Source: Archangium sp. (GTDB taxonomy: Bacteria > Myxococcota > Myxococcia > Myxococcales > Myxococcaceae). From it: a stretch of 64,000 bases of DNA. Position numbers and translations under genes: made by a program. The notes below the pieces were generated by a model. It was not told the DNA's origin, made no database searches, and saw only the letters and a program-made list of their open reading frames with translations. This document shows, piece by piece, positions 44,482 to 53,244 of the stretch (positions are counted from its first letter, which is position 1; each line of letters opens with the position of its first letter). The stretch lies in NCBI GenBank assembly GCA_022843845.1, contig JALHMW010000025.1, forward strand, positions 1 through 64,000. The letters are read 5' to 3'.

Positions 44482-44505
44482 AAAAAGGGTGGCGCTACGT
44501 GCCAC
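44482..44505 (-). terminator. Intrinsic terminator of the Hsp70-SCP2-small protein operon
   Basis: On the minus strand GTGGC, loop ACGTAGC, GCCAC is followed by CCTTTTT, a classic hairpin plus T-run, 60 bp past the last gene and just before tRNA-Val. A perfect TTGACA lies upstream on the same strand (44524-44519) and might be the -35 of the tRNA promoter, but no good -10 follows. Confidence 0.6.
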
Positions 44506-44564
44506 GCTGCGTTTTTGCTGTCAACGAGAGATGCCGACGGCGCGCCGACGAGCGGCCTGACGCC

Positions 44565-44834
44565 TCAAGCGCGGTTGAGCTTCTCGTCGAGCACCTTGAT
44601 GCGCTTCTTGAGCGACGACAACGAGCGGCCGATGTCTTTGAAGTCGGCGCGGGTCGCGAAGTTGAGCTGGTGCATCACGACGGTCTGCGTCTTGTCGGCG
44701 GCGGCCTTGCCGCGCTGCACCGAGCCGATCACCTCGGCGATGCGCTGCGCGCGCTTCTCATCGGCGAACAGGCGCTCCATGGCCCTGGCCGAAAAGCCCA
44801 TCGCCTTGTCCGTCAGCTGCTTTCGAAGCCCCAT
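44565..44834 (-). CDS. Small helical protein downstream of SCP2-like gene
   Basis: An 89-residue, entirely helical, basic protein beginning MGLRKQLTDKAMGFSARAME and ending with the coiled-coil-like SLKKRIKVLDEKLNRA. It has no signal or membrane segment. It starts 2 bp after the SCP2-like gene and is the last gene of the operon headed by the Hsp70-like gene. I recognise no family; a phasin-like or scaffold role is possible given its size, charge and lipid-binding neighbour, but is speculative. Confidence 0.65.
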   Translation of the reverse strand: MGLRKQLTDKAMGFSARAMERLFADEKRAQRIAEVIGSVQRGKAAADKTQTVVMHQLNFATRADFKDIGRSLSSLKKRIKVLDEKLNRA

Positions 44835-44836
44835 GT

Positions 44837-45238
44837 TCAGCCCCCGGCGCGGAGCTGCTCGAGCCAGCGCTCGGCCAGTCCACGGTGATTGAGGCGCGCG
44901 ATGATCGGCTGCAGATTGCCGCGAACCCACAGCCGCTTCTGCACGATGGCCGCGATGGGATCCAGCCCCCCCTCGATCAACCCTCGAAATGTCGCCTCGT
45001 CGGCACGCGCTTCGTACGCGACGTTGGCGAGTGCCAGCTGCGGGGCGCTGACGAACGTTGGCGCAGGAAATCGGCCTGCGACCGGGGCCTTCAGGTGCAC
45101 GCACAGCGCGCCCGAGGAGCGCTCGATGGTGATGCCGAAGTCGCCCTCCCAGCCCTGTGCCGCGGCCGCGAGGCCCGGGTCGGCGTTGAGCAGCTCGATG
45201 GCGTGGGCGACGGTCGCCTCGGTGAGGAGCAACGGCAT
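44837..45238 (-). CDS. SCP2 sterol-binding-domain-like protein
   Basis: A 133-residue protein. The pattern WEGDFGITIERSSGALCVHL, then APQLALANVAYEARADEATF, then GGLDPIAAIVQKRLWVRGNL matches the beta-sheet plus C-terminal G-x-D/L-P-x(6-8)-L-x-V-x-G block of SCP2-like lipid carriers. The start codon overlaps the Hsp70-like gene's stop (TGATG). Binding of a hydrophobic ligand is inferred from the family only. Confidence 0.65.
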   Translation of the reverse strand: MPLLLTEATVAHAIELLNADPGLAAAAQGWEGDFGITIERSSGALCVHLKAPVAGRFPAPTFVSAPQLALANVAYEARADEATFRGLIEGGLDPIAAIVQKRLWVRGNLQPIIARLNHRGLAERWLEQLRAGG

Positions 45239-46848
45239 CAGCGGCCGCCCAACAGGCGCTTGATGCTCGAGAACAGCCCGCCCTTCTCGGCCGCCTCGCG
45301 CTCGTCCTGCTGCGACCGTTTCTCCATCGCCTCGGCCAGCGCCTTCTTGAGGATCTCGGGCGTGTCGCGCGTGGCGAGCTTGACCTCGGTCGGGTCTCCG
45401 GCGCCCTCGAGGAAGACGTGGAGCAGGCACTCCTGGTCGACGCGGAAGTCGATGCGCTTGCCGGTCGACGCGGCGGGCAGCTTCACCGTGCCGAGGTACT
45501 CGTTGTCGACGATGAACTCGCTGTCGCCCTGGAAGATGTCGATCTCGATGAAGGGCGCACCCGGCTTCTGCGGCGGCGGCACCCGGAAGCTCTTCACCAT
45601 CGGCACGATGTGGTTCTTCTCGATGATCTTCCGGAAGCGGCCGGTCGGCAGGCCGTAGCCGATGGGCATCGAGACGGCGTCGATGAGCGTGACCGAGTCG
45701 TTCGTGTCCATCGACTCGCCCAGCAACGCAGCGCCCAGCGCCACGCACTCATCGGGGTGCACGCCCTTGCGCGCGGGCTTGCCGAAGTGCTCCTGAATGC
45801 GCTGCTGCACGAGCGGCATGCGGCTCTGCCCGCCGACGAGAATCACCTCGTCGATCGACGAGCGCGTGATGCCCTTCTCGGTCAACACGTCGTCACAGAT
45901 CTCGAACGTTCGGTCGACGAGGTCGCGGGTCAACGAGTTGAGCTGCTCCCGGGAGAGCTGCACGCGCAGATCGAGCGGCTTGCCCTTGCGCTCCTCGACG
46001 TACGGCAGCTCGACGAGCACGTTCTGCATCAGCGACAGATCGATCTTCGCCGCCTCGGACGCGTTCTTCACGCGCTGCATCGCGATGGGGCTCTTCGTGA
46101 GATCGACCTTCGTCTCCTTGAGGAACGCCTCGACCATGAAGTCGATGATGCGGTTGTCGAAGTCGATGCCCCCGAGGAACGTGTCGCCGCCGGTCGCCAC
46201 CACCTCGAAGACGTTGCTCTTCACGTCGAGCACCGAGACGTCGAACGTGCCGCCGCCGAGATCGTACACGAGGATGCGCTGGTCGAGCCCGCGGTTGAAG
46301 CCGTACGCCAGCGCCGCAGCGGTCGGCTCGTTGACGATGCGCTTGACGACCAGCCCAGCGAGCTGCCCGGCTTCCTTCACGGCCTGCCGCTGGTTGTCCG
46401 TGTAGAAGGCCGGAACGGTGATCACGGCTTCCGAGATCGGCCCCTGCAGGAACTGCTCGGCGATGATCTTCACCTGTCCGAGCACCATCGCCGAGATCTC
46501 AGGCAGCGAGTACACGCGGCCGCCGAGCGACACCGCAGCCTCACCGTTCTCGCCTGGAACGATCTCGTACGAGTAGTAGCTCTTGAGCGCCTGGACGATC
46601 TTGCTGTCGTACTTGCGGCCGATGAGGCGCTTGGCGCCGTAGACCGTGTTCTTCGGGTTGGTGACGATCTGATCGCGCGCCACGCCACCGACCACCAGCT
46701 CGCCGCGAGGAGAGAGCGCGACCACCGAGGGAAGAATGAGGGTGCCCTTGTCCGTCGGCACGATGCGGGGCACACGATTCTTCACCGACGCGACGAGCGT
46801 GTTGGTGGTGCCGAGATCGATGCCGACGATGCGGCCCTTCTCCGCCAT
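45238..46848 (-). CDS. Hsp70/DnaK-family protein (variant, non-housekeeping type)
   Basis: A 536-residue Hsp70 with an intact ATPase domain: GIDLGTTNTLVA near residue 9, VITVPAFYTDNQRQA, IVNEPTAAALAYG, LVYDLGGGTFDVSV and VILVGGQSRMPLVQ. The substrate-binding domain is shortened (about 150 residues) and ends KGGLFSSIKRLLGGR, without the EEVD-like tail or long lid of housekeeping DnaK (about 610-640 residues). No dnaJ or grpE is adjacent; instead it heads an operon with an SCP2-like and a small helical protein. Myxobacteria have many such Hsp70 paralogues, some needed for motility (e.g. SglK). Confidence 0.88.
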   Translation of the reverse strand: MAEKGRIVGIDLGTTNTLVASVKNRVPRIVPTDKGTLILPSVVALSPRGELVVGGVARDQIVTNPKNTVYGAKRLIGRKYDSKIVQALKSYYSYEIVPGENGEAAVSLGGRVYSLPEISAMVLGQVKIIAEQFLQGPISEAVITVPAFYTDNQRQAVKEAGQLAGLVVKRIVNEPTAAALAYGFNRGLDQRILVYDLGGGTFDVSVLDVKSNVFEVVATGGDTFLGGIDFDNRIIDFMVEAFLKETKVDLTKSPIAMQRVKNASEAAKIDLSLMQNVLVELPYVEERKGKPLDLRVQLSREQLNSLTRDLVDRTFEICDDVLTEKGITRSSIDEVILVGGQSRMPLVQQRIQEHFGKPARKGVHPDECVALGAALLGESMDTNDSVTLIDAVSMPIGYGLPTGRFRKIIEKNHIVPMVKSFRVPPPQKPGAPFIEIDIFQGDSEFIVDNEYLGTVKLPAASTGKRIDFRVDQECLLHVFLEGAGDPTEVKLATRDTPEILKKALAEAMEKRSQQDEREAAEKGGLFSSIKRLLGGR

Positions 46849-46961
46849 GAGGGGCGCAGTCGTAGCACGGCACGGCGAGCGGGCTGGGGCGAATTTCCCC
46901 CGGCGATCGGACTCACACTCGTCGGCCAATGCAGTAGACGCACGACCCGAGGGGCAGACCC

Positions 46962-48197
46962 ATGAACGTCGTCTTCTACGGACTGGTGCTGGTGGCGTGC
47001 CTGTCGGCGGTGTTCTTCGGAACGCCAGCCGAGGTCGGCAAGGGCGCGATCACCAGCGCGACCGACGCCGTGCAGATCGCCATCGGCCTCGTGGGCGCGA
47101 TCACCCTCTTCCTCGGCCTGATGAAGATCGTCGAAGAGGCCGGTGGGCTGAAGGTGATGGCGAAGCTGATCCGGCCGATCATGGTGCGGCTGTTCCCCGA
47201 CGTGCCGCCCGATCACCCGGCCATGGGCGCGATGGTGATGAACATCGCCGCGAACGCGCTGGGCCTGGGAAACGCGGCGACGCCGTTCGGCCTCAAGGCG
47301 ATGAAGGAGCTCGACACCCTCAACGCCGAGAAGGGCACGGCCACCAACGCGATGGTGCTCTTCCTCGCGATCAACACCAGCGGCGTGTCGCTGTTGCCGA
47401 CGGGAGTCATCGGCCTGCGGGCGCTCAAGGGCTCCGTCGACCCGGCCGCGATCCTGCCCACCACCCTGTTCGCCACCAGCTGCTCGACCCTCACCGCGAT
47501 CGTCGTCACGCTGTTCTTGTCGCGGCTGCCGATGTTCCGGTCTCCGCAGGCGCAGGTGGTCGCCGACGAGGCTGCGCGCCAGGTCCGCCCAAAGGCCAGC
47601 GTGGCAGAGTTCGTGCCCCTCCTCGGCTTCTTCGGCGCCCTCGCGGGCCTCGTGTACGTCGTGTACCGGTTCGGTGAAAAAGCCAGCGCGTGGATTCTGC
47701 CGGCGCTGATCCTCGCGATGTTGACGGTCGGCGTCGTGCGGCGCGTGAAGATCTACGAGGTCTTCGTCGCCGGAGCGCGGGAGGGCTTCACGCTCGCGGT
47801 CGGCATCATTCCATCGCTGGTCGCGATCCTCACGGCCGTGGGCATGCTCCGCAAGAGCGGCGGGCTCGAGGCCATCACGGGCTTCCTGGGCGCCTACACC
47901 GCGCCGCTGGGCATGCCGGCCGAGGTGCTGCCGCTCGCGTTGATTCGGCCGCTGTCGGGCTCAGGGGCGTTCGCGCTGACGAGCGATCTGATCGCCACGC
48001 ACGGGCCCGACACCTACATGGGGCAGCTCGCCAGCACGCTCAACGGATCGATGGAGACGACCTTCTACGTGCTGGCCGTCTACTTCGGGAGCATCGGCAT
48101 CAGCCGGGCACGCCACGCCGTTCCCGCCGGGCTCGCCGCCGACTTCATGGGCATCGTGGGCAGCATCCTCGCGGTGAAGTGGCTGCTGGGGCACTGA
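46962..48197 (+). CDS. SpmA-SpmB-type nucleoside-recognition (Gate domain) membrane protein
   Basis: A 411-residue polytopic protein that fuses the two spore-maturation-type halves. The N-terminal SpmA half has MNIAANALGLGNAATPFGLK and KAMKELDTLN. The C-terminal SpmB half has YEVFVAGAREGF and LALIRPLSGSGA. Both contain the nucleoside-recognition/Gate fold found in transporters. In sporulating Firmicutes spmA and spmB are separate and affect spore-core dehydration; fused forms occur widely in Proteobacteria. It is divergent from the Hsp70-like gene. Confidence 0.85.
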   Translation: MNVVFYGLVLVACLSAVFFGTPAEVGKGAITSATDAVQIAIGLVGAITLFLGLMKIVEEAGGLKVMAKLIRPIMVRLFPDVPPDHPAMGAMVMNIAANALGLGNAATPFGLKAMKELDTLNAEKGTATNAMVLFLAINTSGVSLLPTGVIGLRALKGSVDPAAILPTTLFATSCSTLTAIVVTLFLSRLPMFRSPQAQVVADEAARQVRPKASVAEFVPLLGFFGALAGLVYVVYRFGEKASAWILPALILAMLTVGVVRRVKIYEVFVAGAREGFTLAVGIIPSLVAILTAVGMLRKSGGLEAITGFLGAYTAPLGMPAEVLPLALIRPLSGSGAFALTSDLIATHGPDTYMGQLASTLNGSMETTFYVLAVYFGSIGISRARHAVPAGLAADFMGIVGSILAVKWLLGH

Positions 48198-48235
48198 GAC
48201 GCACGAGCTGGAGCACCAACGTCAGGCCCGACGAG

Positions 48236-49909
48236 CTATCGGGTCGCAGCCGCGCGGACGCGCTCACTCGGATCGCGCAGACGGATCAGCTGGAGCAACA
48301 ACGTCAGCTCTTTCGGTGGCCTGGCGCGCAGCGCCTCGAGTGACGCGAGCCGCTCCGTTTCGCCGGCCACCACGCGCTCGGTCACGTCGATCGTGCCACA
48401 CACTCTGGCCCGGCCGTCGGCCTCCAGCATCACCAGCTCGGCGTCGCGCAGCCTGGCCTGGGCCAGCTTGACCGCCTCGAGCGCCCGCACCTCGAAGCCC
48501 TCGAGATCGTCGGGGAACTCCACGCGCTGCTGCTTCGCGGCGCGAATCGTCTCGAGGGCGGCGGTGGCGTTCTGCGAGGCCGCGCAGAGCTCACGCGCCG
48601 TGGGAACGGCCGTCGGAGGCGTGGGGACGTCGGTCTGCGCCGCCGCGTCTTTCGCCCACACCGCGAGCTGCCTCGCCGTCACCGCCCCCGCGAAGAACTG
48701 CCGCCGCTCTTCACGAATCGCCATCCACCGGCGCAGCACCATCGGGTCGGGGTTCTGGGGATCCCACGCGCGCTGGTACTCGAGGGCGGCCTTGTCGAGC
48801 TGCCCGCTCACGTCGAGCAGCACCGCGCGGGTGAGGAACAGCTGCGCATCGGAGGCCGTCTTCGAGAGCGCGTCGAGGCGCACGGCGACCTCGTACTCCG
48901 CGACCTGCCGTGGCAACGCCCGCAAGACCTGTCGCAGGCTCGAGAACGCCGCCTGGCGGATGTTCGCGTTGCGCGCCATGCGCAGCTGCTCGATCAACGG
49001 GTCGATCGCGCGCACCGAGACGAACTGCCCCAGCTCCTCGGCGGCCTGCCAGCGGTCCATCGGGTCGGGCGCGAGGAGCGACTTGAGCACGTCGGCCATC
49101 GCGCGCCGCGTCCACCCCGGCAGGGCCTTGCGCAGCCGATCGTCCTTCGTCGCCTCGAGCGCGTTCATCGCTTTCGCGGCCATCAGCCGCTGGGGCCAAT
49201 CGCTCACCGAGGTGAGCAGCGGGCTCTTCTTCGCCAGCGCCTCGGCGTCTTCGATGAGCCCCGACACCAACAGCCCCTCGAGCTGAACCGACAGCACCCG
49301 CGCCCGCGCTTCGTCGCGGTGGGCGCCAGCCGGGAAGTCGGCCAGATATGAAAGCCACCCCGCCGGCGCGGTCGCACGCCCCCAGGCCACCTCGTCGAGG
49401 CGGCTCGACACCTCAGCCGCGCGGGGATCCTCCGGGTTCTGCGCCGCGATGCGCGCCAGGGTGGCAGGCTCGTCGAGCGTGGCGACCTCGCGGAGCTCGA
49501 GCGCCTTCAGCAGCCCGTCGGCCTCGTCGCGGTGCGCGCCCTCGGGGTGCTCGCGAACGAACTGCCTCAGCGCCTGCGCGGTGCCCTTCTCTTTCGCCGC
49601 GTTGAACCGAAGCGCCTCGAGCAGCGCCGCCGCCGCCCTCGCCTGCCCCGAGTCGGGGTGGTGCTCGAGGAAGCGCTTGTAGGCGATCAGCGTGTGGGCC
49701 TTGCGCGCCTCGGCGAACTCGAGCTCGGCGAGCCGCGCCTTCGCCGCGTCGAGGTTCTCGTCGGTCGGGTGCTGGGCGATGAACGCCTTCCACTCGGTGA
49801 TCGTGTCGCCCTTCGCTGCGGCCCGGTACGCCGAATCGCGGCAGCCGACGGTCGTCAGCACCACCACGATGATCAACCGGACGCGGGCCGGCACCAGAGT
49901 TTCGAACAT
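48236..49909 (-). CDS. TPR/HEAT-repeat lipoprotein
   Basis: A 557-residue lipoprotein (signal ends TTVGC, Cys23). The first ~200 residues are TPR/Sel1-like units of the type AFIAQHPTDENLDAAKARLAEL and RFLEHHPDSGQARAAAALLE. A HEAT-like stretch (DRWQAAEELGQFVSVRAIDP, NIRQAAFSSLRQVL) follows, then further helices with WDPQNPDPMVLRRWM. The architecture is that of a protein-interaction scaffold on the periplasmic side. It is divergent from the NlpC/P60 lipoprotein, with 139 bp between starts. The function is unknown. Confidence 0.75.
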   Translation of the reverse strand: MFETLVPARVRLIIVVVLTTVGCRDSAYRAAAKGDTITEWKAFIAQHPTDENLDAAKARLAELEFAEARKAHTLIAYKRFLEHHPDSGQARAAAALLEALRFNAAKEKGTAQALRQFVREHPEGAHRDEADGLLKALELREVATLDEPATLARIAAQNPEDPRAAEVSSRLDEVAWGRATAPAGWLSYLADFPAGAHRDEARARVLSVQLEGLLVSGLIEDAEALAKKSPLLTSVSDWPQRLMAAKAMNALEATKDDRLRKALPGWTRRAMADVLKSLLAPDPMDRWQAAEELGQFVSVRAIDPLIEQLRMARNANIRQAAFSSLRQVLRALPRQVAEYEVAVRLDALSKTASDAQLFLTRAVLLDVSGQLDKAALEYQRAWDPQNPDPMVLRRWMAIREERRQFFAGAVTARQLAVWAKDAAAQTDVPTPPTAVPTARELCAASQNATAALETIRAAKQQRVEFPDDLEGFEVRALEAVKLAQARLRDAELVMLEADGRARVCGTIDVTERVVAGETERLASLEALRARPPKELTLLLQLIRLRDPSERVRAAATR

Positions 49910-50048
49910 GCCCGACGCGCTCGTACTCCGATTCCCTGCAACGCGCGGCGACGAAGTTCGAGCCGTTGCGCCTTCGCAGGGCAGCCGTCCCCTCACCGGG
50001 CAGGCCCCGCTTCTTGACGCCGGCGCTGCTCGGGCGAGCATCGGCGTC

Positions 50049-50807
50049 ATGCGGCTCGTCTTCACCCTCGCCAGCGGTGCTCTGCTGTGTGCCTGCGCGA
50101 CGGGACGGCCGCTGGGAGCCAACCGCATCGACGACGGGTACCGTCCCTTCGCGGCAGCACCGGCGCCGGTCCTCGTGCCCGGCGTGACAGGAGACGTCGT
50201 GCCGCTCCAGGTCGGCCCTGGCTCACGCGATCGCGTCGTCGAGGCAGCGCGTGGGCTCGTGGGGAACCGGCGCGTCGAGGTCGGCGGCAAACGCTTCGGC
50301 GACGACTGCACCGGCCTGGTCCGCGCCGCGTATTCCTCCCTCGGCGTCGATCTCATGACGGCCGGAGAGCCGCAGGACAACGGCGTCACCGCCATCTGGC
50401 GCTTCACCGCGAAGCACGGGCGGCTCTACGATGGAGGCCGGCCGGTGGCTGGTGATCTCGTCTTCTTCAGAGAGACCTACGATCTGAACCGCGACGGCGC
50501 GGTCAACGACGGCCTCACCCACATCGGCCTCGTCGACGACGTCGAGCCCGATGGCACCGTGCTGGTGATTCACCGCGTGGCCCGCGGCGTCGTCCGCTAC
50601 CGCATGAACCTGACGAACCCCTCACTCGCCCGCGATGGCGCCGGCAAGGTGCTCAACGACGGGCTGCGGTTGCCCGGGGCAGGCTCGGCCAGGAAGCTGA
50701 CGGGGGAGCTCTTCGTCTCGTTCGGCACCCTGCTCTCGAACGACGGCCGGCTCGCGACCCGGGTCACTGCGCTTCGAGCGCCTTCTTCGTCTCCAGCGCA
50801 GCCCTGA
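50049..50807 (+). CDS. NlpC/P60-family lipoprotein (putative cell-wall peptidase)
   Basis: A 252-residue protein with lipoprotein signal ending LCAC (Cys16). The NlpC/P60 core has catalytic C87 in GDDCTGLVRAAY and H158 in LTHIGLVDDV. A calcium-like DLNRDGAVNDG insert sits just before the His. Such enzymes cleave peptide cross-links of peptidoglycan. The stop codon lies 44 bp inside the 3' end of the convergent zinc-ribbon gene. Starts further 5' would run into the divergent lipoprotein. Confidence 0.82.
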   Translation: MRLVFTLASGALLCACATGRPLGANRIDDGYRPFAAAPAPVLVPGVTGDVVPLQVGPGSRDRVVEAARGLVGNRRVEVGGKRFGDDCTGLVRAAYSSLGVDLMTAGEPQDNGVTAIWRFTAKHGRLYDGGRPVAGDLVFFRETYDLNRDGAVNDGLTHIGLVDDVEPDGTVLVIHRVARGVVRYRMNLTNPSLARDGAGKVLNDGLRLPGAGSARKLTGELFVSFGTLLSNDGRLATRVTALRAPSSSPAQP

Positions 50808-53232
50808 AGTTCGGGGCGCGCGCCACGGCGAGGCTGAGCTCAGGGAGGGCCTTTTCGGTCTCCCCGAGCGCGACGTACAACCGCGCCGCGACGAAGTGGG
50901 GCCTGGGCAGCTCTGCGAAGCCCTCTTGCATCGCCTCGACCTGCGCGAGCGCCACCTTGAGCTCGGCAGGGTTCTGCTTCGATCCATTCAAGACGGCGAG
51001 CGGGGCCGCCAGACGAAGCCAGTAGTCGGTGTCGCGCTCTGGGCTGCTGTCGTCGACCACCTGCCCGTGCTGGGCGGCCGCGAAGACCCGGGCGCGTTGG
51101 CTCTGTGAGGCGGGAGCGCCTGCCTTCACGGCCGCGTCCATCGCCTTGAGCGCCGTGTCGAGCCGGTCCCACGACTCCTTGATTCTGGCCTCGATTGATT
51201 TGGCGCTCTCGACGACCGCGTTGATGCGCTTGCCGAGCGCGACCGTCGCTGCGTCCTTCTTCGACGCATCATGCTGACCGTAGAGGCGGGCGTGGATGCT
51301 CGCCAACGCGGCGTGCTGCGCGCGCAGGTCGTCGATCTGCAAGGTGAGCCCCAGCACGAGCGCTGCGTGGCCGTCGGTGAATGTCGCGTTCGTCTTCACC
51401 AGGCTCTGCAGCCTCGCGATGTCGGCTTCCCGAGCGGTGATGTCCTCCTGCTGGAAGCGCTGCAGCGCCTGCACGACGGTCTGCTGGCTCTCGGGGTCGA
51501 CCTTGCTCGAGGAGAGCAGCTGCTTGCCGAACAGCTGCCAGGCGACCGCGAGCCCGACGATGAGCACGATCAGCAGCACCACGATCACCGCGACGACGTT
51601 GCGGCGACGGCCCTGCGCGGCGAGGGCTTCGACCGGCCCAGCGTCACCCGGCATCTCCATCTGCAACATCGGCCGCTCAGGCACCGTCCCGACGGAGTCG
51701 AGGTCGGAGTTCGAGACCAGATCGAGCCGCAACCCTCCACGGTGTGCGGCGTTCGTCGCGTCGTGACCGATGGGGTTCAAGTTCGGCATCGTCGACGAGA
51801 TCGGCCCGTCGTTCCGAATGGTGCCGTGCATGTCGCCAGGCTCCATGAGGGTCGAGACCCCGGGTGGATCAGCGTGGGGGTCGAGCCCCATCAAGCCCCC
51901 GAGGTCGGCGGTGGGCGGCAGCGTGCTGTGCCCGTCGGGCGGGAGCGTCTGGGCGCCATCGACCGAAATCGACTGGTCGCGCACGCCCTTCAAGTCGGGG
52001 GCGGTGCCCGTCGGGTTCTTGGCGTCGGGCTTCGTCGTCTCCTGCAAGGTCGACATCGCGAAGAGGGCGGTGCGGTCGTGCCTGTCCTGCGCGCTCTCTG
52101 TGGCGTCACCGGGATCAACGGCCCCCTCGATCGGTGGCTCTTCGGTCATGGCGAAGCGCTGGGTGCGATCGTGCCGTTGCTCGAGCGACTCTCCGTCGTC
52201 GGAGCCACCTTCGCCGCCCTCGCCGTGCTCGCGCATCATGCGCTCGAGATCGACACGCACGGTGCTCTCGGCACGCGGCTCGGAGTCGCCATCGCTGTCG
52301 TCACCGCTCGCGGTCACCTTGGGGAGCGGCCGCTTCGGGGGCATGGCGACGGGCGTCCCGAAGACCATCGTCTTCGTCGCGGCCGGCGCGACGACTTCGG
52401 GAGGCTTGCCGAACATCATCGTCTGATTGACGGGCCGATTGGCTCCGGAGGGAGGCGGCTGGACGGCCTGGGCGCCGAACACCATCGTCTGATTCGCGGC
52501 GGGCGCTGGCGCTGGAGGGGTGCCTGTGGCGAGCTGTTGGCCGGCCGGGGTGCCGAAGGCCATCGTCTGATTGAGCGCCTGGGCCGATGGCGGCTTGGTG
52601 CCGAAGACGAGGGTCTGGTTGACGGCGGGCGGCGGAGCGCGGGGCGGCGGCTCACGCGCGGCGGCCTGTTGACCTGCGGCGGTGCCGAAGGAGACCGGGT
52701 TTGCGGCCGGCGGTGCGACAGGCGAGGCCCCAAAGACGAGGGTCTGGTTGGCGGCGCCGTGGCTGGGGGCGGCAGGCGGCTGCGCGGACTGTTGTTGGCC
52801 GGCCGCCGTCCCGAAGACCATCGTCTGGTTGGCGGGGCGCTGCGCGGGCGGCGCGGGCGGCGCGGGCTGCGCTCCGAAGACCATCGTCTGGTTGGGCTTC
52901 GGGGCGGCCGGCGGCGGTTGCACCGCCCCGGTGCCGAACACCATCGTCTGGTTCGCCGGGCGTTGGGCGGGCGGCGCCGGCGGCTCGGCGGCCGCGCCGG
53001 TTCCGAACACCATCGTCTGATTGGCAGGCCGGCCCTGGGGAATGCCCGAGGTCGCTGCTTTTCGTTTGGTGGTGGTCGGCTCTTCTTCGAGCAGCGGCGC
53101 GGCGCTGGCCCCCGGAGGGAACGCCGTGAAGACGTGACTGCACCGGGTACACTGAACAGCGGCCCCCGCTGCAGGAATCAACGTCTCATCGAGCACGTAG
53201 GTCGTCGAGCACTTCTCGCACGAGATCAGCAC
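50764..53232 (-). CDS. Zinc-ribbon (MJ0042-type) protein with NQTMVFG repeats, TM helix and TPR-like tail
   Basis: An 822-residue protein. Residues 5-31 form a zinc ribbon (ISCEKC, 19 residues, CTRC). Residues about 70-295 carry ten copies of an [A/V/P/L]NQTMVFG-type heptamer (variants NQTLVFG, NQTMMFG, TKTMVFG) in Pro/Ala/Gln-rich linkers. Two related motifs follow, HDRTQRFAM and HDRTALFAM, in acidic sequence. One TM helix (about 543-565, VVAVIVVLLIVLIVGLAVAW) precedes a C-terminal helical region with TPR-like units (FVAARLYVALGETEKALPEL). MJ0042 ribbons head many deltaproteobacterial regulators. The repeats look like a multivalent interaction or phosphorylation platform. It is last in the lysC-comEA-like gene run. 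Confidence 0.8.
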   Translation of the reverse strand: MLISCEKCSTTYVLDETLIPAAGAAVQCTRCSHVFTAFPPGASAAPLLEEEPTTTKRKAATSGIPQGRPANQTMVFGTGAAAEPPAPPAQRPANQTMVFGTGAVQPPPAAPKPNQTMVFGAQPAPPAPPAQRPANQTMVFGTAAGQQQSAQPPAAPSHGAANQTLVFGASPVAPPAANPVSFGTAAGQQAAAREPPPRAPPPAVNQTLVFGTKPPSAQALNQTMAFGTPAGQQLATGTPPAPAPAANQTMVFGAQAVQPPPSGANRPVNQTMMFGKPPEVVAPAATKTMVFGTPVAMPPKRPLPKVTASGDDSDGDSEPRAESTVRVDLERMMREHGEGGEGGSDDGESLEQRHDRTQRFAMTEEPPIEGAVDPGDATESAQDRHDRTALFAMSTLQETTKPDAKNPTGTAPDLKGVRDQSISVDGAQTLPPDGHSTLPPTADLGGLMGLDPHADPPGVSTLMEPGDMHGTIRNDGPISSTMPNLNPIGHDATNAAHRGGLRLDLVSNSDLDSVGTVPERPMLQMEMPGDAGPVEALAAQGRRRNVVAVIVVLLIVLIVGLAVAWQLFGKQLLSSSKVDPESQQTVVQALQRFQQEDITAREADIARLQSLVKTNATFTDGHAALVLGLTLQIDDLRAQHAALASIHARLYGQHDASKKDAATVALGKRINAVVESAKSIEARIKESWDRLDTALKAMDAAVKAGAPASQSQRARVFAAAQHGQVVDDSSPERDTDYWLRLAAPLAVLNGSKQNPAELKVALAQVEAMQEGFAELPRPHFVAARLYVALGETEKALPELSLAVARAPNFRAALETKKALEAQ
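52350..53025 (-). repeat. Array of ten NQTMVFG-coding repeats
   Basis: The plus strand shows the recurring accatcgtctggttg-type block at irregular 45-110-bp spacing. The heptapeptide is kept while the Pro/Ala-rich linkers vary freely in length and content, so selection is on the short motif and not on a folded repeat. Confidence 0.9.
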
Positions 53233-53244
53233 CGCGCTCTTCTA

